Under the pieces are notes generated by a model that saw only the letters and a list, made by a program, of their open reading frames with translations, had not been told where the DNA came from and searched no databases. This document shows, piece by piece, positions 1 to 9,100 of a DNA stretch of 64,000 nt. Made by a program: the position numbers and the translations under genes. Position 1 is the stretch's first letter. Each line of letters opens with the position of its first letter. The DNA comes from an uncultured Eubacteriales bacterium. GTDB lineage: Bacteria > Bacillota > Clostridia > Oscillospirales > Acutalibacteraceae. The DNA is taken from positions 20,086-84,085 of the forward strand of contig CAKSFK010000004.1 of assembly GCA_934454655.1 (NCBI GenBank), in the 5' to 3' direction.

Positions 1-152
1 CATTGGCACACAGCGTTTTTTCGGCTCTGCGCGAGGCGGACAGGCTGGGGGCTGAGGTGATTTATGTCCATGCGCCGTCACGCACGGGAGTGGGGCTTGC
101 GGTTTATAACCGCCTTATACGCGCCGCGGCTTTCAGGGTGATAACATTATGA
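1..152 (+). CDS. C-terminal end of Sua5/YwlC-type L-threonylcarbamoyladenylate synthase (5' truncated by window)
   Basis: Only the last 49 codons lie in the window, read from base 3 to the TGA at 150-152. The tail has the pattern of the C-terminal Sua5 domain: an 'FSALREAD' helix, a 'GAEVIYVHAPS' strand and the closing 'GLAVYNRLIRAA' segment. Full proteins of this family use threonine, bicarbonate and ATP to make threonylcarbamoyl-AMP for the t6A modification of ANN-decoding tRNAs. The stop overlaps the start of the next gene in an ATGA, so the two are probably translationally coupled. The catalytic YrdC domain is outside the window, so the call rests on the tail alone. Confidence 0.72.
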   Translation, partial: LAHSVFSALREADRLGAEVIYVHAPSRTGVGLAVYNRLIRAAAFRVITL

Positions 153-733
153 GCGTTATGATAGGTCTTACCGGTCCTACGGGCGCCGGAAAAAGTCTTG
201 CCGCAAGCGAAGCCGAAAAGTTCGGGCTGACGGTTATTGACTGTGACAAAACCGCAAGAAAAGCAACCGAAAAGGGAACTGAGGGGTTAAAAGCCCTGAC
301 GGATGTATTCGGAAAAGAAATATTAAACAGCGACGGCACGCTTAACCGCAAAGCGCTCGCAAAGGCGGCGTTTGCAACCGAGGAAAAAACCGAGATTTTA
401 AACAGAACGCTTTTGCCGCACATTGTAACGCTTGTGGAAGAACAGGCCGAGGGCAGAAACGTACTTGTTGACGCTCCGACCCTTTTTCAAAGCGGGCTTG
501 ACAGGCGGTGCTTTAAAACCGTTGCGGTTCTGGCGGACGACGAAACACGCATTAAGCGAATAATGCGGCGCGACGGTATAACACTAAATGAAGCAAGACT
601 GCGCCTTAGCGCCGGCAAGACGGACGCTTTTTTTAAGGACCGCGCAGACTATGTGATATACAATAACGGAAACGAAAGCGAATTTAAAAAACGCTTTTGC
701 AATATATTAAAAGAGATAACGGAGGAATTGTAA
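149..733 (+). CDS. coaE: Dephospho-CoA kinase
   Basis: This enzyme phosphorylates the 3'-hydroxyl of the ribose of dephospho-CoA with ATP, the last step of coenzyme A synthesis in the cytoplasm. The 194-residue length is normal for the family. A P-loop 'GPTGAGKS' sits at about residues 9-16, the 'VDAPTLF' substrate strand at about 106-112, and a lid region ends in 'ADYVIYNNG', all typical of CoaE. The conserved lid glutamine seems replaced near 'RLSAGK'. The ATG overlaps the upstream stop; a second in-frame ATG at 158 is possible. The stop abuts the next start with no gap, so this is an operon gene. Confidence 0.93.
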   Translation: MSVMIGLTGPTGAGKSLAASEAEKFGLTVIDCDKTARKATEKGTEGLKALTDVFGKEILNSDGTLNRKALAKAAFATEEKTEILNRTLLPHIVTLVEEQAEGRNVLVDAPTLFQSGLDRRCFKTVAVLADDETRIKRIMRRDGITLNEARLRLSAGKTDAFFKDRADYVIYNNGNESEFKKRFCNILKEITEEL

Positions 734-2131
734 ATGAGTGAGAAAACCGCTGCGGAGCAGCTTAAGGAAAAGCTTTTCTTAAAACGTAAAAACGGCAGGC
801 TGACCGCCGACGACGCGGTACTTAATAAATCGGACGAGTATTGCGAGGGGTACAAAAAATTCCTTGACAGTGCAAAGACCGAGCGTGAAGCCGCAAAAAC
901 CGCGATAAAAATGGCAGAGGAAAAAGGCTTTGTCGGGTTTGATTACAAAAAGAAATACAACGCGGGCGACAGGGTCTATTTCAACAACCGCGGGAAAACC
1001 GTGGCCTTTGCCGTTATCGGTACAGAGCCGGTTGAAAGCGGAGTCAACATTACCGCCGCGCATATTGACTCTCCACGGCTTGATTTAAAACCCAACCCGC
1101 TTTATGAGGACGTTGAACTTGCCCTTTTCAAGACGCATTACTACGGCGGAATAAAGAAATACCAGTGGACGACTGTGCCGCTTGCCCTTCACGGCGTGTT
1201 TGCCCTGAAGGACGGAACGGTAAAAGAGGTATCGATAGGTGAAAGGGAGGACGAACCGAAGTTTGTTGTGAACGACCTTTTGCCGCACCTTGCGTCTGAG
1301 CAGTCAAAGCGTACACTCAATGAGGGAATTAAGGGCGAGGAACTTAATGTGCTTGTGGGCAGTCATCCGTTTAAGGACGATAATGGCAGCGAGCTTGTAA
1401 AGCTTAACATTTTAAAGCTTTTAAACGAAAAGTACGGCATCGCCGAAGAGGATTTTTTATCCGCGGAGCTTGAAATGGTGCCTGCTGCACACGCCTGCGA
1501 TATCGGTTTTGACCGTTCACTCATCGGTGCTTACGGTCAGGACGACCGCGTTTGCGCGTATCCCGCGCTTACCGCTGTGCTGGATGTTGAAAATCCCAAA
1601 AAGACCGCAATTGCCATTCTTGCCGACAAAGAGGAAATAGGTTCGTGCGGAAATACCGGGCTTGAATCGGATTTTCTGCGTTTTGTTATCGGCGACCTTG
1701 CAAAAATGCAGAACGGGGACGCAACAATTGCGCTCCGCAACTCAAAGTGCCTTTCAGCAGATGTTAATGCGGGTATGGACCCGACGTTTCAGGATGTTAT
1801 GGAGCGCAGGAACGCTTCCTTCTTAAATTACGGAGTTGTTGTTACAAAGTACACGGGTGCAAGAGGTAAATCCGGCACGTCGGATGCGTCCGCCGAATAT
1901 GTGGCGCAGATAAGAGCCTTGCTTGACCGCGAGGGCGTTGTATGGCAGACGGGCGAGCTTGGTAAGGTTGATATAGGCGGCGGCGGAACGGTTGCAATGT
2001 TTATTGCCAATATGGGCGTTGATGTTGTTGATCTCGGAGTTCCGGTGCTTTCAATGCACGCCCCGTTTGAAACCACAGCTAAATTTGATGTATATATGTG
2101 CTACCGCGCAATGTTTGAATTTATGAAGTGA
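734..2131 (+). CDS. M18 family aminopeptidase (aspartyl aminopeptidase-like)
   Basis: A cytoplasmic zinc or cobalt aminopeptidase that removes N-terminal residues, often acidic ones, from peptides. The 465-residue length fits family M18. Metal-binding and catalytic signatures are in the expected order: 'HIDSPR' with H110, 'GQDDR' with D270, 'DKEEIG' with E300/E301 and 'SMHAPFE' with H442. The block 'HYYGGIKKYQW' after the first motif is also typical of the family. GGAGG at 721-725 lies inside the end of coaE and places the start at 734. No signal peptide is visible. Substrate preference cannot be told from sequence. Confidence 0.93.
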   Translation: MSEKTAAEQLKEKLFLKRKNGRLTADDAVLNKSDEYCEGYKKFLDSAKTEREAAKTAIKMAEEKGFVGFDYKKKYNAGDRVYFNNRGKTVAFAVIGTEPVESGVNITAAHIDSPRLDLKPNPLYEDVELALFKTHYYGGIKKYQWTTVPLALHGVFALKDGTVKEVSIGEREDEPKFVVNDLLPHLASEQSKRTLNEGIKGEELNVLVGSHPFKDDNGSELVKLNILKLLNEKYGIAEEDFLSAELEMVPAAHACDIGFDRSLIGAYGQDDRVCAYPALTAVLDVENPKKTAIAILADKEEIGSCGNTGLESDFLRFVIGDLAKMQNGDATIALRNSKCLSADVNAGMDPTFQDVMERRNASFLNYGVVVTKYTGARGKSGTSDASAEYVAQIRALLDREGVVWQTGELGKVDIGGGGTVAMFIANMGVDVVDLGVPVLSMHAPFETTAKFDVYMCYRAMFEFMK

Positions 2132-2219
2132 TTTTCCGATGTAACACACAAGTCCCTGTTTACGTATAATGCTAATGGGTCGGGCCTGACCGGAGTATAA
2201 TTTAAAGGACGAGTGGAAT

Positions 2220-2456
2220 ATGTACGTTAACGAGGAAACAACTAACAGAATGTGCTGTCGGCGAGGCTGCTGCGTTAACATTGTTCTGGCAGTGCTTACC
2301 GCGCTACTGTTTTTCACTGTCGGTGCGATTGCCGGCGCATATGCCGCCGAATTTGTTGTATCATCAATAGTTGCAATTTCGGTATTTGCCATAGTGCTGC
2401 TTATAGGAACAATTATAACCGCCTGGCTTACAAGCTGCCGTTGCAGCAGACACTGA
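2220..2456 (+). CDS. Small cysteine-rich two-helix membrane protein, unknown function
   Basis: A 78-residue protein with a charged N-terminus containing 'CCRRGCC' (about residues 12-18), two strongly hydrophobic stretches (about 19-45 and 47-68) joined by a very short turn, and a 'CRCSRH' C-terminus. The layout is a membrane hairpin with cysteine clusters at both ends on the same side, which could bind metal or be lipidated; this is inference. AAAGGA at 2206-2211 is a plausible ribosome site. TATAAT-like boxes lie upstream near 2165 and 2196 without clear -35 partners. No known family is recognised. It stands alone between the aminopeptidase gene and the hairpin cluster. Confidence 0.6.
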   Translation: MYVNEETTNRMCCRRGCCVNIVLAVLTALLFFTVGAIAGAYAAEFVVSSIVAISVFAIVLLIGTIITAWLTSCRCSRH

Positions 2457-2496
2457 GTATGAGCCTCCCGCTGCGGTAACCCTTCGGGCATACTAA

Positions 2497-2525
2497 AAGA
2501 GCCGCCGTTTTATACGGCGGCTCTT
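2497..2525 (-). terminator. GC-rich hairpin, first copy, probable terminator
   Basis: A perfect 12-bp stem (2497-2508 with 2514-2525) around a five-base TTTAT loop. On the minus strand it is followed by a short TTTT, on the plus strand by no T-run, so it could end minus-strand transcripts coming from 4073. The same stem and loop recur at 2755-2781. Confidence 0.55.
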
Positions 2526-2529
2526 AGTC

Positions 2530-2754
2530 TGTCGATAAACCCCAAATTCTATTTTTGCGGCGTTCACGCCGCATTTTGGTTTTCCGCTGACACGTGCGGC
2601 GGAAAAACACCTTGTGAGCGAAAAGCCGCTTAATAAGCGGCTTTTCAAGGGCGCTGGGGTGGTATTGGCGGGGATAGAGTGCAGTCCGAAAATCTTTGAT
2701 TTTCGAGCGAACGGCATTCCCGTCCAAGAGCGTGTCGACTTTTTCGACACGCTC
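2530..2754. repeat. Cluster of successive hairpins between two copies of the same terminator-like stem
   Basis: Consecutive inverted repeats fill this non-coding stretch: GCGGCG/CGCCGC near 2557-2572, a TTTTCCGC...GCGGAAAA stem near 2580-2607, AAAAGCCGCTT/AAGCGGCTTTT near 2619-2645, CGAAAATC/GATTTTCG near 2687-2705, and a perfect 11-bp stem GAGCGTGTCGA (2728-2738) with 2744-2754. The open frames crossing it (2493-2750 minus, 2614-3081 plus) follow the hairpins and show no protein features, so they are not called. It may be an intergenic palindromic repeat element or a structured RNA. Confidence 0.6.
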
Positions 2755-2785
2755 AGAGCCGCCGTTTTATACGGCGGCTCTTTTT
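2755..2785 (+). terminator. GC-rich hairpin, second copy, intrinsic terminator
   Basis: An 11-bp stem (2755-2765 with 2771-2781) with the same loop as the copy at 2497, followed on the plus strand by five T. It lies directly after the 11-bp stem at 2728-2754. It is placed to stop plus-strand transcription before the convergent oxidoreductase gene and may also act on that gene's transcript. Confidence 0.7.
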
Positions 2786-2789
2786 ATCG

Positions 2790-4073
2790 TCATTTTGTAA
2801 GCAACTTTTGCACGGCGGAGGGTTCAATATCGCGCAGTTCCTTTTGTTCCCTGACGGAAATTGCGGCGGCTGCTCCGCATGCTTCGCCTATTCCTACGCA
2901 TATCGGCATTGCTCTGAAACTCGAATGTGCCATATGTGTTCCCGAGATATTTCTGCCCGTAAGCAACAGTCCGTCAACGGTTTTCGGAACTAAGCATCCG
3001 TACGGAATGGTGTATCCGTTTTGCTGTGTAAAATATTTTTGTACGCCCGTTTTGTCAAGACTTGCGCCTGTAAGATTGTGAACGTCAAGGCTGAACCAAG
3101 CGTCCCTTACGACCCAGTCGTCAAACTGCCGCGCCTCCAGAATATCCTTTTCAGTTATTTGCTTAAGACCTATAAAGTGTCTTGTTTCACGGACACCTAT
3201 CATTGACGCGGCGCTTACTATGTAACACTTTTCAAAACCCGGCACATATTCGCGCAAAAACTTAACAATAGGTTCCATTTGCGAGCGGCAGACGATTTCG
3301 GCGCGCGTCAGATCCTCCGCTTTTGTTCCGTCCACATCAATGCAGTTTGTCATATTGCAGGTTACTATGCCCGGTATGGGTGAAGAATACAGAAGAACGT
3401 GACCCGCCGGAAACGGCAGAAGCTCCTTTGCAAGTGCCTGGAGTTCGCCCTTGTCTGTTTGAACCGTTGTTTCAAATGACGGCGGAAGGGCGGCTCGCGA
3501 CATATCAACGCCGCCAACCTTGAACATAAGGGTTGCGGGCTGCATTTTTCCGTCGCTTTCCCGTCCCTTATAATATTCCGCACCCGCACGGTAAGCCATA
3601 TCTCCATCGCCCGTGCCGTCAATAAGCACCTTGCAAAGATAAGCCAGTCTGCCGCTTTTGCTTTCCGTTATAACCCCGCAAACGCGGCTATCCTTTTTAA
3701 TAACGTCGCAAGCCAGCGTATAAAGCAGAATGTCAACCCCCGCCTTTTTAAGCATATCAAGATATGTGTTTTTTAAAAGCTCGGGGTCGATTTTTATTTT
3801 ATCGTATCCGTCAAAAAAGTTGCGCTCGTACGATCTGTCCAGTATCTCGCTGTAAAGACTGCTTTCAACCCTGCCTGTGAAGTGACTCATCAGCCCGCTT
3901 GTGGATATTCCGCCTATACTTCCCTGGTATTCTATTATCAGGGTCTTAGCTCCGTTTCTCGCGGCAGTCACAGCCGCTGCAAAGCCAGACGGACCTGAGC
4001 CCGCAACTATAACATCATATTTTCCCGCTGTTTCTATGTGCTTTTCGGCTTCTGTTATGTAATTACCGTTCAT
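2790..4073 (-). CDS. FAD-dependent oxidoreductase (FAD_oxidored family)
   Basis: A predicted cytoplasmic flavoprotein of 427 residues. A Rossmann dinucleotide-binding motif 'VAGSGPSGFAAAVTAARNG' starts near residue 23 and ends in the acidic residue of 'LIIE' that holds the FAD ribose. A second FAD motif, 'GTGDGDMAYRAGAEYY', and the C-terminal 'GLLLTGRNISGTHMAHSS' segment match the family of FAD-dependent oxidoreductases common in carbohydrate loci of Firmicutes and Bacteroidetes. The substrate is unknown. The start is the ATG at 4073, preceded by CAGGAG; a longer frame begins at a TTG at 4097 and lacks such a site. It follows the CE4 gene by 16 bases, so the two form an operon. A 5' fragment of a paralogue survives near 36696. 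Confidence 0.85.
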   Translation of the reverse strand: MNGNYITEAEKHIETAGKYDVIVAGSGPSGFAAAVTAARNGAKTLIIEYQGSIGGISTSGLMSHFTGRVESSLYSEILDRSYERNFFDGYDKIKIDPELLKNTYLDMLKKAGVDILLYTLACDVIKKDSRVCGVITESKSGRLAYLCKVLIDGTGDGDMAYRAGAEYYKGRESDGKMQPATLMFKVGGVDMSRAALPPSFETTVQTDKGELQALAKELLPFPAGHVLLYSSPIPGIVTCNMTNCIDVDGTKAEDLTRAEIVCRSQMEPIVKFLREYVPGFEKCYIVSAASMIGVRETRHFIGLKQITEKDILEARQFDDWVVRDAWFSLDVHNLTGASLDKTGVQKYFTQQNGYTIPYGCLVPKTVDGLLLTGRNISGTHMAHSSFRAMPICVGIGEACGAAAAISVREQKELRDIEPSAVQKLLTK

Positions 4074-4089
4074 TATAAACTCCTGTAAG

Positions 4090-4962
4090 TCAATCAAAAT
4101 ATACGTCTGTTACGGCCTGGCTTGTCGGAACATATTCTTTGCCTTTGAAATAAAACAACTCACTTAGAGTACAAAAACGATATCCGTCATCGTAAAGCAC
4201 TTTGCAAAGTGGCTTTATTGCATCAGCAGTAACAGCATATTTTGAATGTAAAAGAACAATAGAGCCATCATAGGCATTTTTTCTTATACGGTTTACTATA
4301 TCGTCTGCTGTTGTTGTCGGTTCATAATCAAGGCTGTTAAGCGATCCACCCATTAAAATCGGGGAAATTTTCAGTTCTGAACAGGCCTCAAAAAGTCCAT
4401 CACCTACGGAGAGCATTGGTGGGCGAAAAAATAAAGGTCGCTTGCCGGAAATATCCTCAATGATATCTGAACAATCTTCTATTTCATTGTAGCATTCTTC
4501 GCTTGAAAGCGATCCTATTGCTGTGTGGGTAAATCCGTGATTTCCAATTTCAAAACCTTTACTAAGCGCATATTTCAATAATGACTCTCCGTTTTTAACT
4601 ACGCTTTGCCCTATTACGAATAATGTAGATTTACCATCATGCTCGGCAAGTGTATCTATTATGGTTCGCGTATAATTTGAATCGGCAGAATTAAACGCAG
4701 GTGCATCGTCAAATGTTAAAGCTATAAGTTTATAATCTTCCGGGTGTTCTCGCCAACCGGACAAATCATCCGGCTTCGGTATTGTGACATATCCATCATC
4801 AGGTATTTTATCGGAGGAAACAGAGGAAATGATTTCGTTTTTTTGTGAAACAGCACTGTCCAAATTATTTTCAACCGTCCCTTCACTCTTTTTGCAACTG
4901 CTGCACATTAAACAACTACAAACTGTCGCAAAACATAATAATGTATTTAATATTTTGTGCAT
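4090..4962 (-). CDS. Polysaccharide deacetylase (CE4), probable lipoprotein
   Basis: A NodB-homology deacetylase of 290 residues, predicted to act outside the membrane on N- or O-acetyl groups of a glycan. The N-terminus is a hydrophobic signal ending in clustered cysteines ('LMCSSC'), suggesting lipid anchoring though the lipobox is not canonical. CE4 motifs are in order: 'LTFDDAP' with the catalytic base and metal aspartates, 'HGFTHT' with the two metal histidines, 'RPPM' and a late 'LLHS' histidine motif. A Ser/Asp-rich linker follows the signal. AGGAGG precedes the ATG. It is transcribed away from the AraC gene and leads a two-gene operon with the FAD oxidoreductase. Substrate (peptidoglycan, chitin-like or acetylated plant glycan) is not determinable. 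Confidence 0.87.
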   Translation of the reverse strand: MHKILNTLLCFATVCSCLMCSSCKKSEGTVENNLDSAVSQKNEIISSVSSDKIPDDGYVTIPKPDDLSGWREHPEDYKLIALTFDDAPAFNSADSNYTRTIIDTLAEHDGKSTLFVIGQSVVKNGESLLKYALSKGFEIGNHGFTHTAIGSLSSEECYNEIEDCSDIIEDISGKRPLFFRPPMLSVGDGLFEACSELKISPILMGGSLNSLDYEPTTTADDIVNRIRKNAYDGSIVLLHSKYAVTADAIKPLCKVLYDDGYRFCTLSELFYFKGKEYVPTSQAVTDVYFD

Positions 4963-4993
4963 TAGTATTCCTCCTATTAGTCTGTTATTTGTT

Positions 4994-5022
4994 TTTATAG
5001 CATAATTTTTTTAAATTGTCAA
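4994..5022 (-). promoter_or_regulatory. Sigma-A type promoter for the CE4-oxidoreductase operon
   Basis: On the minus strand a perfect TTGACA (5017-5022) is separated by 17 bases from TATAAA (4994-4999), about 30 bases upstream of the CE4 start codon. The match and spacing are close to consensus. Confidence 0.75.
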
Positions 5023-5216
5023 TGCTTTTGATTTAATGGTATTTAAACATCTAGCTTTTTGACATTTATGATGGTGAAAAACAGGTTTTTTCTATATTTA
5101 AATCGGAAATTGAAAATATTATAATCGATAAGAAGACGAAAAAAAATTAGAATAACTTAGTAAATATCGGTAAAACTTAAAAAAATAAATTTCATTATAA
5201 AAAATGTTTAGTTGCT

Positions 5217-5268
5217 TTGACAATAAAATTATTAATGATAGCATATTGTGCGCTTTATGTAACAATAT
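5217..5268 (+). promoter_or_regulatory. Candidate promoter and inverted repeat upstream of the AraC regulator
   Basis: The 389-base AT-rich gap between the divergent CE4 and AraC genes holds TTGACA at 5217-5222 with TAGCAT at 5239-5244 (16-base spacer). Overlapping and just downstream of that box is an inverted repeat, ATATTGT (5243-5249) and ACAATAT (5262-5268), centred about 19 bases apart, a possible operator. Another TATAAT lies at 5325-5330 with no good -35. The rest of the gap shows nothing beyond A/T runs. Confidence 0.4.
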
Positions 5269-5351
5269 AGCTTTTTTCCATAAGCAACTCGGTCTTTGCC
5301 ATTTAAAACACTGTATGTATAGACTATAATGAAAATGCACAGGAGGATATT

Positions 5352-6161
5352 ATGGACATCAATATGACTGTTACGCAGGAAAATACTAAATTTTTTCCTA
5401 TGCATAAACACGATAAAGTTGAATTTATGTGCTATATAAAAGGTACCGGACATTTGCGGACGGATGTCGGCAATTTTGCCTTTAAAGAGGGAACGGTAGT
5501 TGTAATACCTTCGGGTATACAGCATGGCTCAGAGGCGGATGACGATTTTGTCAACATATGTGTTCATGCGGATATAAATATTCCGGATATCGGTCTGCAT
5601 TATATATATGATGGAACAAGTCAGCAACGCAAACTTTTTGAACTTTTGAGAGAACTGTATTTTTCGGGGAATTATGAAAATGCAATTTCTTTGCTTACAA
5701 TGGCATTGCGTGAACTTATTTATCATCCTACAAATGGCTCTGCGGGCAGCGTAGATGTTAACGCCCAGGTGAGAGAAATTTACGAGAAAATAATAAAGAA
5801 CTTCCAAAACTGTGATTTTGATTTGACCAAAACCATTGAGTCAACGGGATATAACGAAGATTATTTCAGAGAACGCTTTAAGGAATGTTACGGTATAACA
5901 CCTAAATATCACCTTGATCAATTAAGAATGGATTATGCCGCAGGTCTTATAATGACCTACGGAAACACGCTTGAAATCGGTCGTATAGCGTCCCTTTGCG
6001 GATATGACGACGCGCTTTATTTTTCCAAAAAGTTTAAAAAATTTTTCGGTTGTTCCCCGTCCAGATATGTGACGGGTAATATAACAAATCCGGCGACGGG
6101 TACTGCCGGCTTAAATAACAAAAAAGCGAAAAGGAGAAACCACTATGAAGAAACAACTTAG
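5352..6161 (+). CDS. AraC family transcriptional regulator
   Basis: A 269-residue regulator with an N-terminal cupin-like sensor (about residues 10-90; 'MHKHDKVEFM' and the 'VVIPSGIQHG' strand) and a C-terminal double helix-turn-helix of the AraC type (about 145-245; 'YFRERFKECYGITPKYHL' and 'YFSKKFKKFFGCSPSRY'). The cupin half suggests it senses a sugar or glycan product. AGGAGG at 5341 fixes the start. Its last 17 bases overlap the start of the giant secreted protein gene, so the two are probably translated together. It is the likely local activator of the glucan locus and perhaps of the divergent CE4 operon. Confidence 0.9.
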   Translation: MDINMTVTQENTKFFPMHKHDKVEFMCYIKGTGHLRTDVGNFAFKEGTVVVIPSGIQHGSEADDDFVNICVHADINIPDIGLHYIYDGTSQQRKLFELLRELYFSGNYENAISLLTMALRELIYHPTNGSAGSVDVNAQVREIYEKIIKNFQNCDFDLTKTIESTGYNEDYFRERFKECYGITPKYHLDQLRMDYAAGLIMTYGNTLEIGRIASLCGYDDALYFSKKFKKFFGCSPSRYVTGNITNPATGTAGLNNKKAKRRNHYEETT

Positions 6162-9100
6162 CGCAAGGCGTTTGCTGAGCTTGGTACTCAGCATTGTAAT
6201 GCTCTTTGCAATGTGCATTACGACGCCGTTTGTCACTTCGGCGGAGCCCGAGAATTCCGTGACAACGGTTAAATTCGATTACGGCGATTCGGAATCATTC
6301 AATGATTTTGCAACCGTATCAGTTGAAAATGGGAAAGCGGCACTTCCGGGCAATATGCCAAACAGCAGCAAAAATTACAGAACAGATTACCCGGTAGGAA
6401 ATATATTCGGCTGGACCGACGGGACAACTGTTTTCCCGAACACCGAGGAGATTGAAATTGCAAGAATTTCTTCGGCGGCAGTGAGCAATGGTACCGCGAC
6501 GCTCTACGCAGTCTACGGTGAGGCAACGGCAGATTTTAACGATTTAAGCGATTCACAGGGTTTCGGAAGTTTGGGGCTCGGCACAGGTGCCGCGCAGATT
6601 ACTGAAAATGCAATCAAATTCACTCAGAATACGGGCAATATTCGTATATTCGCACCCGTTCTGAAATCCCACGATACATATGCAACAATGTATTACAACA
6701 AAGATACGGCTTATGAGGTGTCTTTCAAATACAAAACAAATGCAAGTCTTAAAATAAGAGCGGCATTCGGCGTTATAACGAATACAGTAAACGGCACAGG
6801 CTATCTCGGGGGTCAGTATGCGGTTTCGATGGAGGAGGTGCTGACAACCGAAGATACAAACGGCGAATGGAGAACAGCGAGTAAAAAGGTTATTGCGCCG
6901 TCATCATACAGTTACGAACAGGGCGGAAGCACATATTTTGCGCGCAGTATCGGTATTGCGGTAAGTTCGGGGACGGGCAGTGACACAATATATTTTGACG
7001 ACATTAAGATCACGCCGATAAGGAGCGCCGTGTTTAACTATAAAGACGGCACTAAGGAAACCGCCGAGATAAACGGCGATAACATCACTCTTCTCACTGA
7101 CGATTCGGTGAACCTGATGTGGAAAAACGGCAGAAACACCTATAATGCCGGGGCAACCGTTAATGTGGCTGACCTTGCGGCGGACAGCTTTGGCAAATAT
7201 GCATTTGAGGCCTATTACGGTGAAGCCGTTATCTGTTATGACGATAACATCGGTGCCGACTCCGATTTTAAATTCTGGGGCAGCAATTGTAATTATGGCA
7301 CCGGCGCGGCAGCGGTGATTGCGGGCACAAAACATATAACAGTTTCAAACAGAACGAATTACGGTCAGGCAGTATTGTTTGACCGCTCGACAGACGGCAA
7401 AGACTCTTTTGTTTATTATAATACCGGTGCGGCATATATTGTAAAGCTCAGGTATAAGAGTACCGTAAAAGCAAACCTTTATGTCGCATTTGGCATGTCC
7501 GGTGATACCGATTGCGGTGCTAACCAAAATTATAAGAAACCATTAGCGACCGTTGAGCCGACAGAAGAGTGGACAACGGTGAGCGGTATTGTAACCGCTC
7601 CGGACGAGTACAATTTGTCATATAAGATAACAAAGCGTGTCGGTATAGGCTTTGAGCAGTTGTCAAACGGCACAACAGAATATGACAATATAGAGTTAAC
7701 CCCCATGGAAGGACTTACGCATATAAAGGTTGACCTCGGTTCATCCGATGCAATAGGCGACGGATATGATATGTACAGTGACGGTACATTTACTTTCCCA
7801 TATGCCCCTGCCGACTGCCTTAATGAGATATCGTGGACAAACGGCGGAAAAACCTATAAAGAGGGAACAACCGTTTCATTGGATGAACTTACAGCAAACA
7901 GCGACGGAACATATACGGTTACGGCTGTTTACGGTAAAGCCGAGAGCAATTTTAATAGTTTGCCCGATGATATGGACCTTAGCGTTTTTGATGCCGGCGC
8001 AATAAAAGGACCCGTTACAAACGAAGACGGCAGTAAATCTGTTAAGGTTATTACAAATACGGATTCTGTTACGGATCCCTCCGATGCCGGCAGACAGCTC
8101 CTTATTATGGGTAAAGATGGGGATTACTATAAATACATAAATTACACTCCGGGCAAAAAATACACCGCATTTATTACATATAAGGTGAACAGTATTGCGG
8201 AAAACGCGCAGCTTAAACTGGGCATCGGTTATGGACCGATACAGCAGCAGTATAAAACGGCCAGAACTTCGCAAAACGCAAACGGAGGCGAAATTCAGCC
8301 GGTAGCTTCAATTATTACATCCAAAACCGATGGCTTTGTGACAGAAGCGGCAACATTTACCGCATACTCGGCGTATAACAGTCAGAATGTGCCTACAAGC
8401 AGAAGAATGACCGTTGCGTTTGCGGCTCCGTTAAATACTGAATTTGAAATAAAGTCCTTAGAGGTCATACCTGAAGAAGAATGCACGGCAATTAGATTTG
8501 AAACGGGTAACGGAATTTTAAAATCAATTCCGTTCAAAACATTGCCCGAAATAATTGAAATGCCCGCAAAGCCCGATGACTGTGCAAATGAATTCTGCTG
8601 GAAAAACGGCGACAGTGAATTTGAAGCGGGAGCAATTTTAAAAACATCCGAAGTTGAACTCACTCCGAGTGAGAACGGAAGTTATATATTCACCGCAACC
8701 TACAAAAAAGCTACAGCAGATTTCTCAACATTCCCTGACGACCATAAGTTTGAAACCGGCGCCGCAAAATTGGCAAAGGATGCGGAAGGCAAAAATATTC
8801 TCAAGGTGAATGTCAACACAGTCGATAACAGACAGGTTCCGTTATTTAACTTTGTAAACGGCAGTAAATTGAATGTTAATTATACACCGGGTAAGGAGTA
8901 TGTGGCGGCTGTTACCGCAAAGGTAAATTATATTAACAACGGAAGCGGTCAGCTGAACCTTGGCATAGGATTCTCGCCATTTGACCCCGACAGAACAACG
9001 GGCGACAGCTGGAAGAGCGCAAACCCGGAAAAGAATTTACCTAATTCAATTGCCAATATTGCAACCGTTACAGCCGCAACAAACGGTTACGTAACATACA

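Noticed and set aside
2493..3081. Protein-coding genes over the hairpin cluster
   Set aside because: The frames follow the palindromes, overlap the oxidoreductase gene and show no domain or plausible start.
4074..4097. Longer oxidoreductase start at a TTG at 4097
   Set aside because: The ATG at 4073 has a CAGGAG site at good spacing; the extra residues are not conserved in the 36696 fragment.
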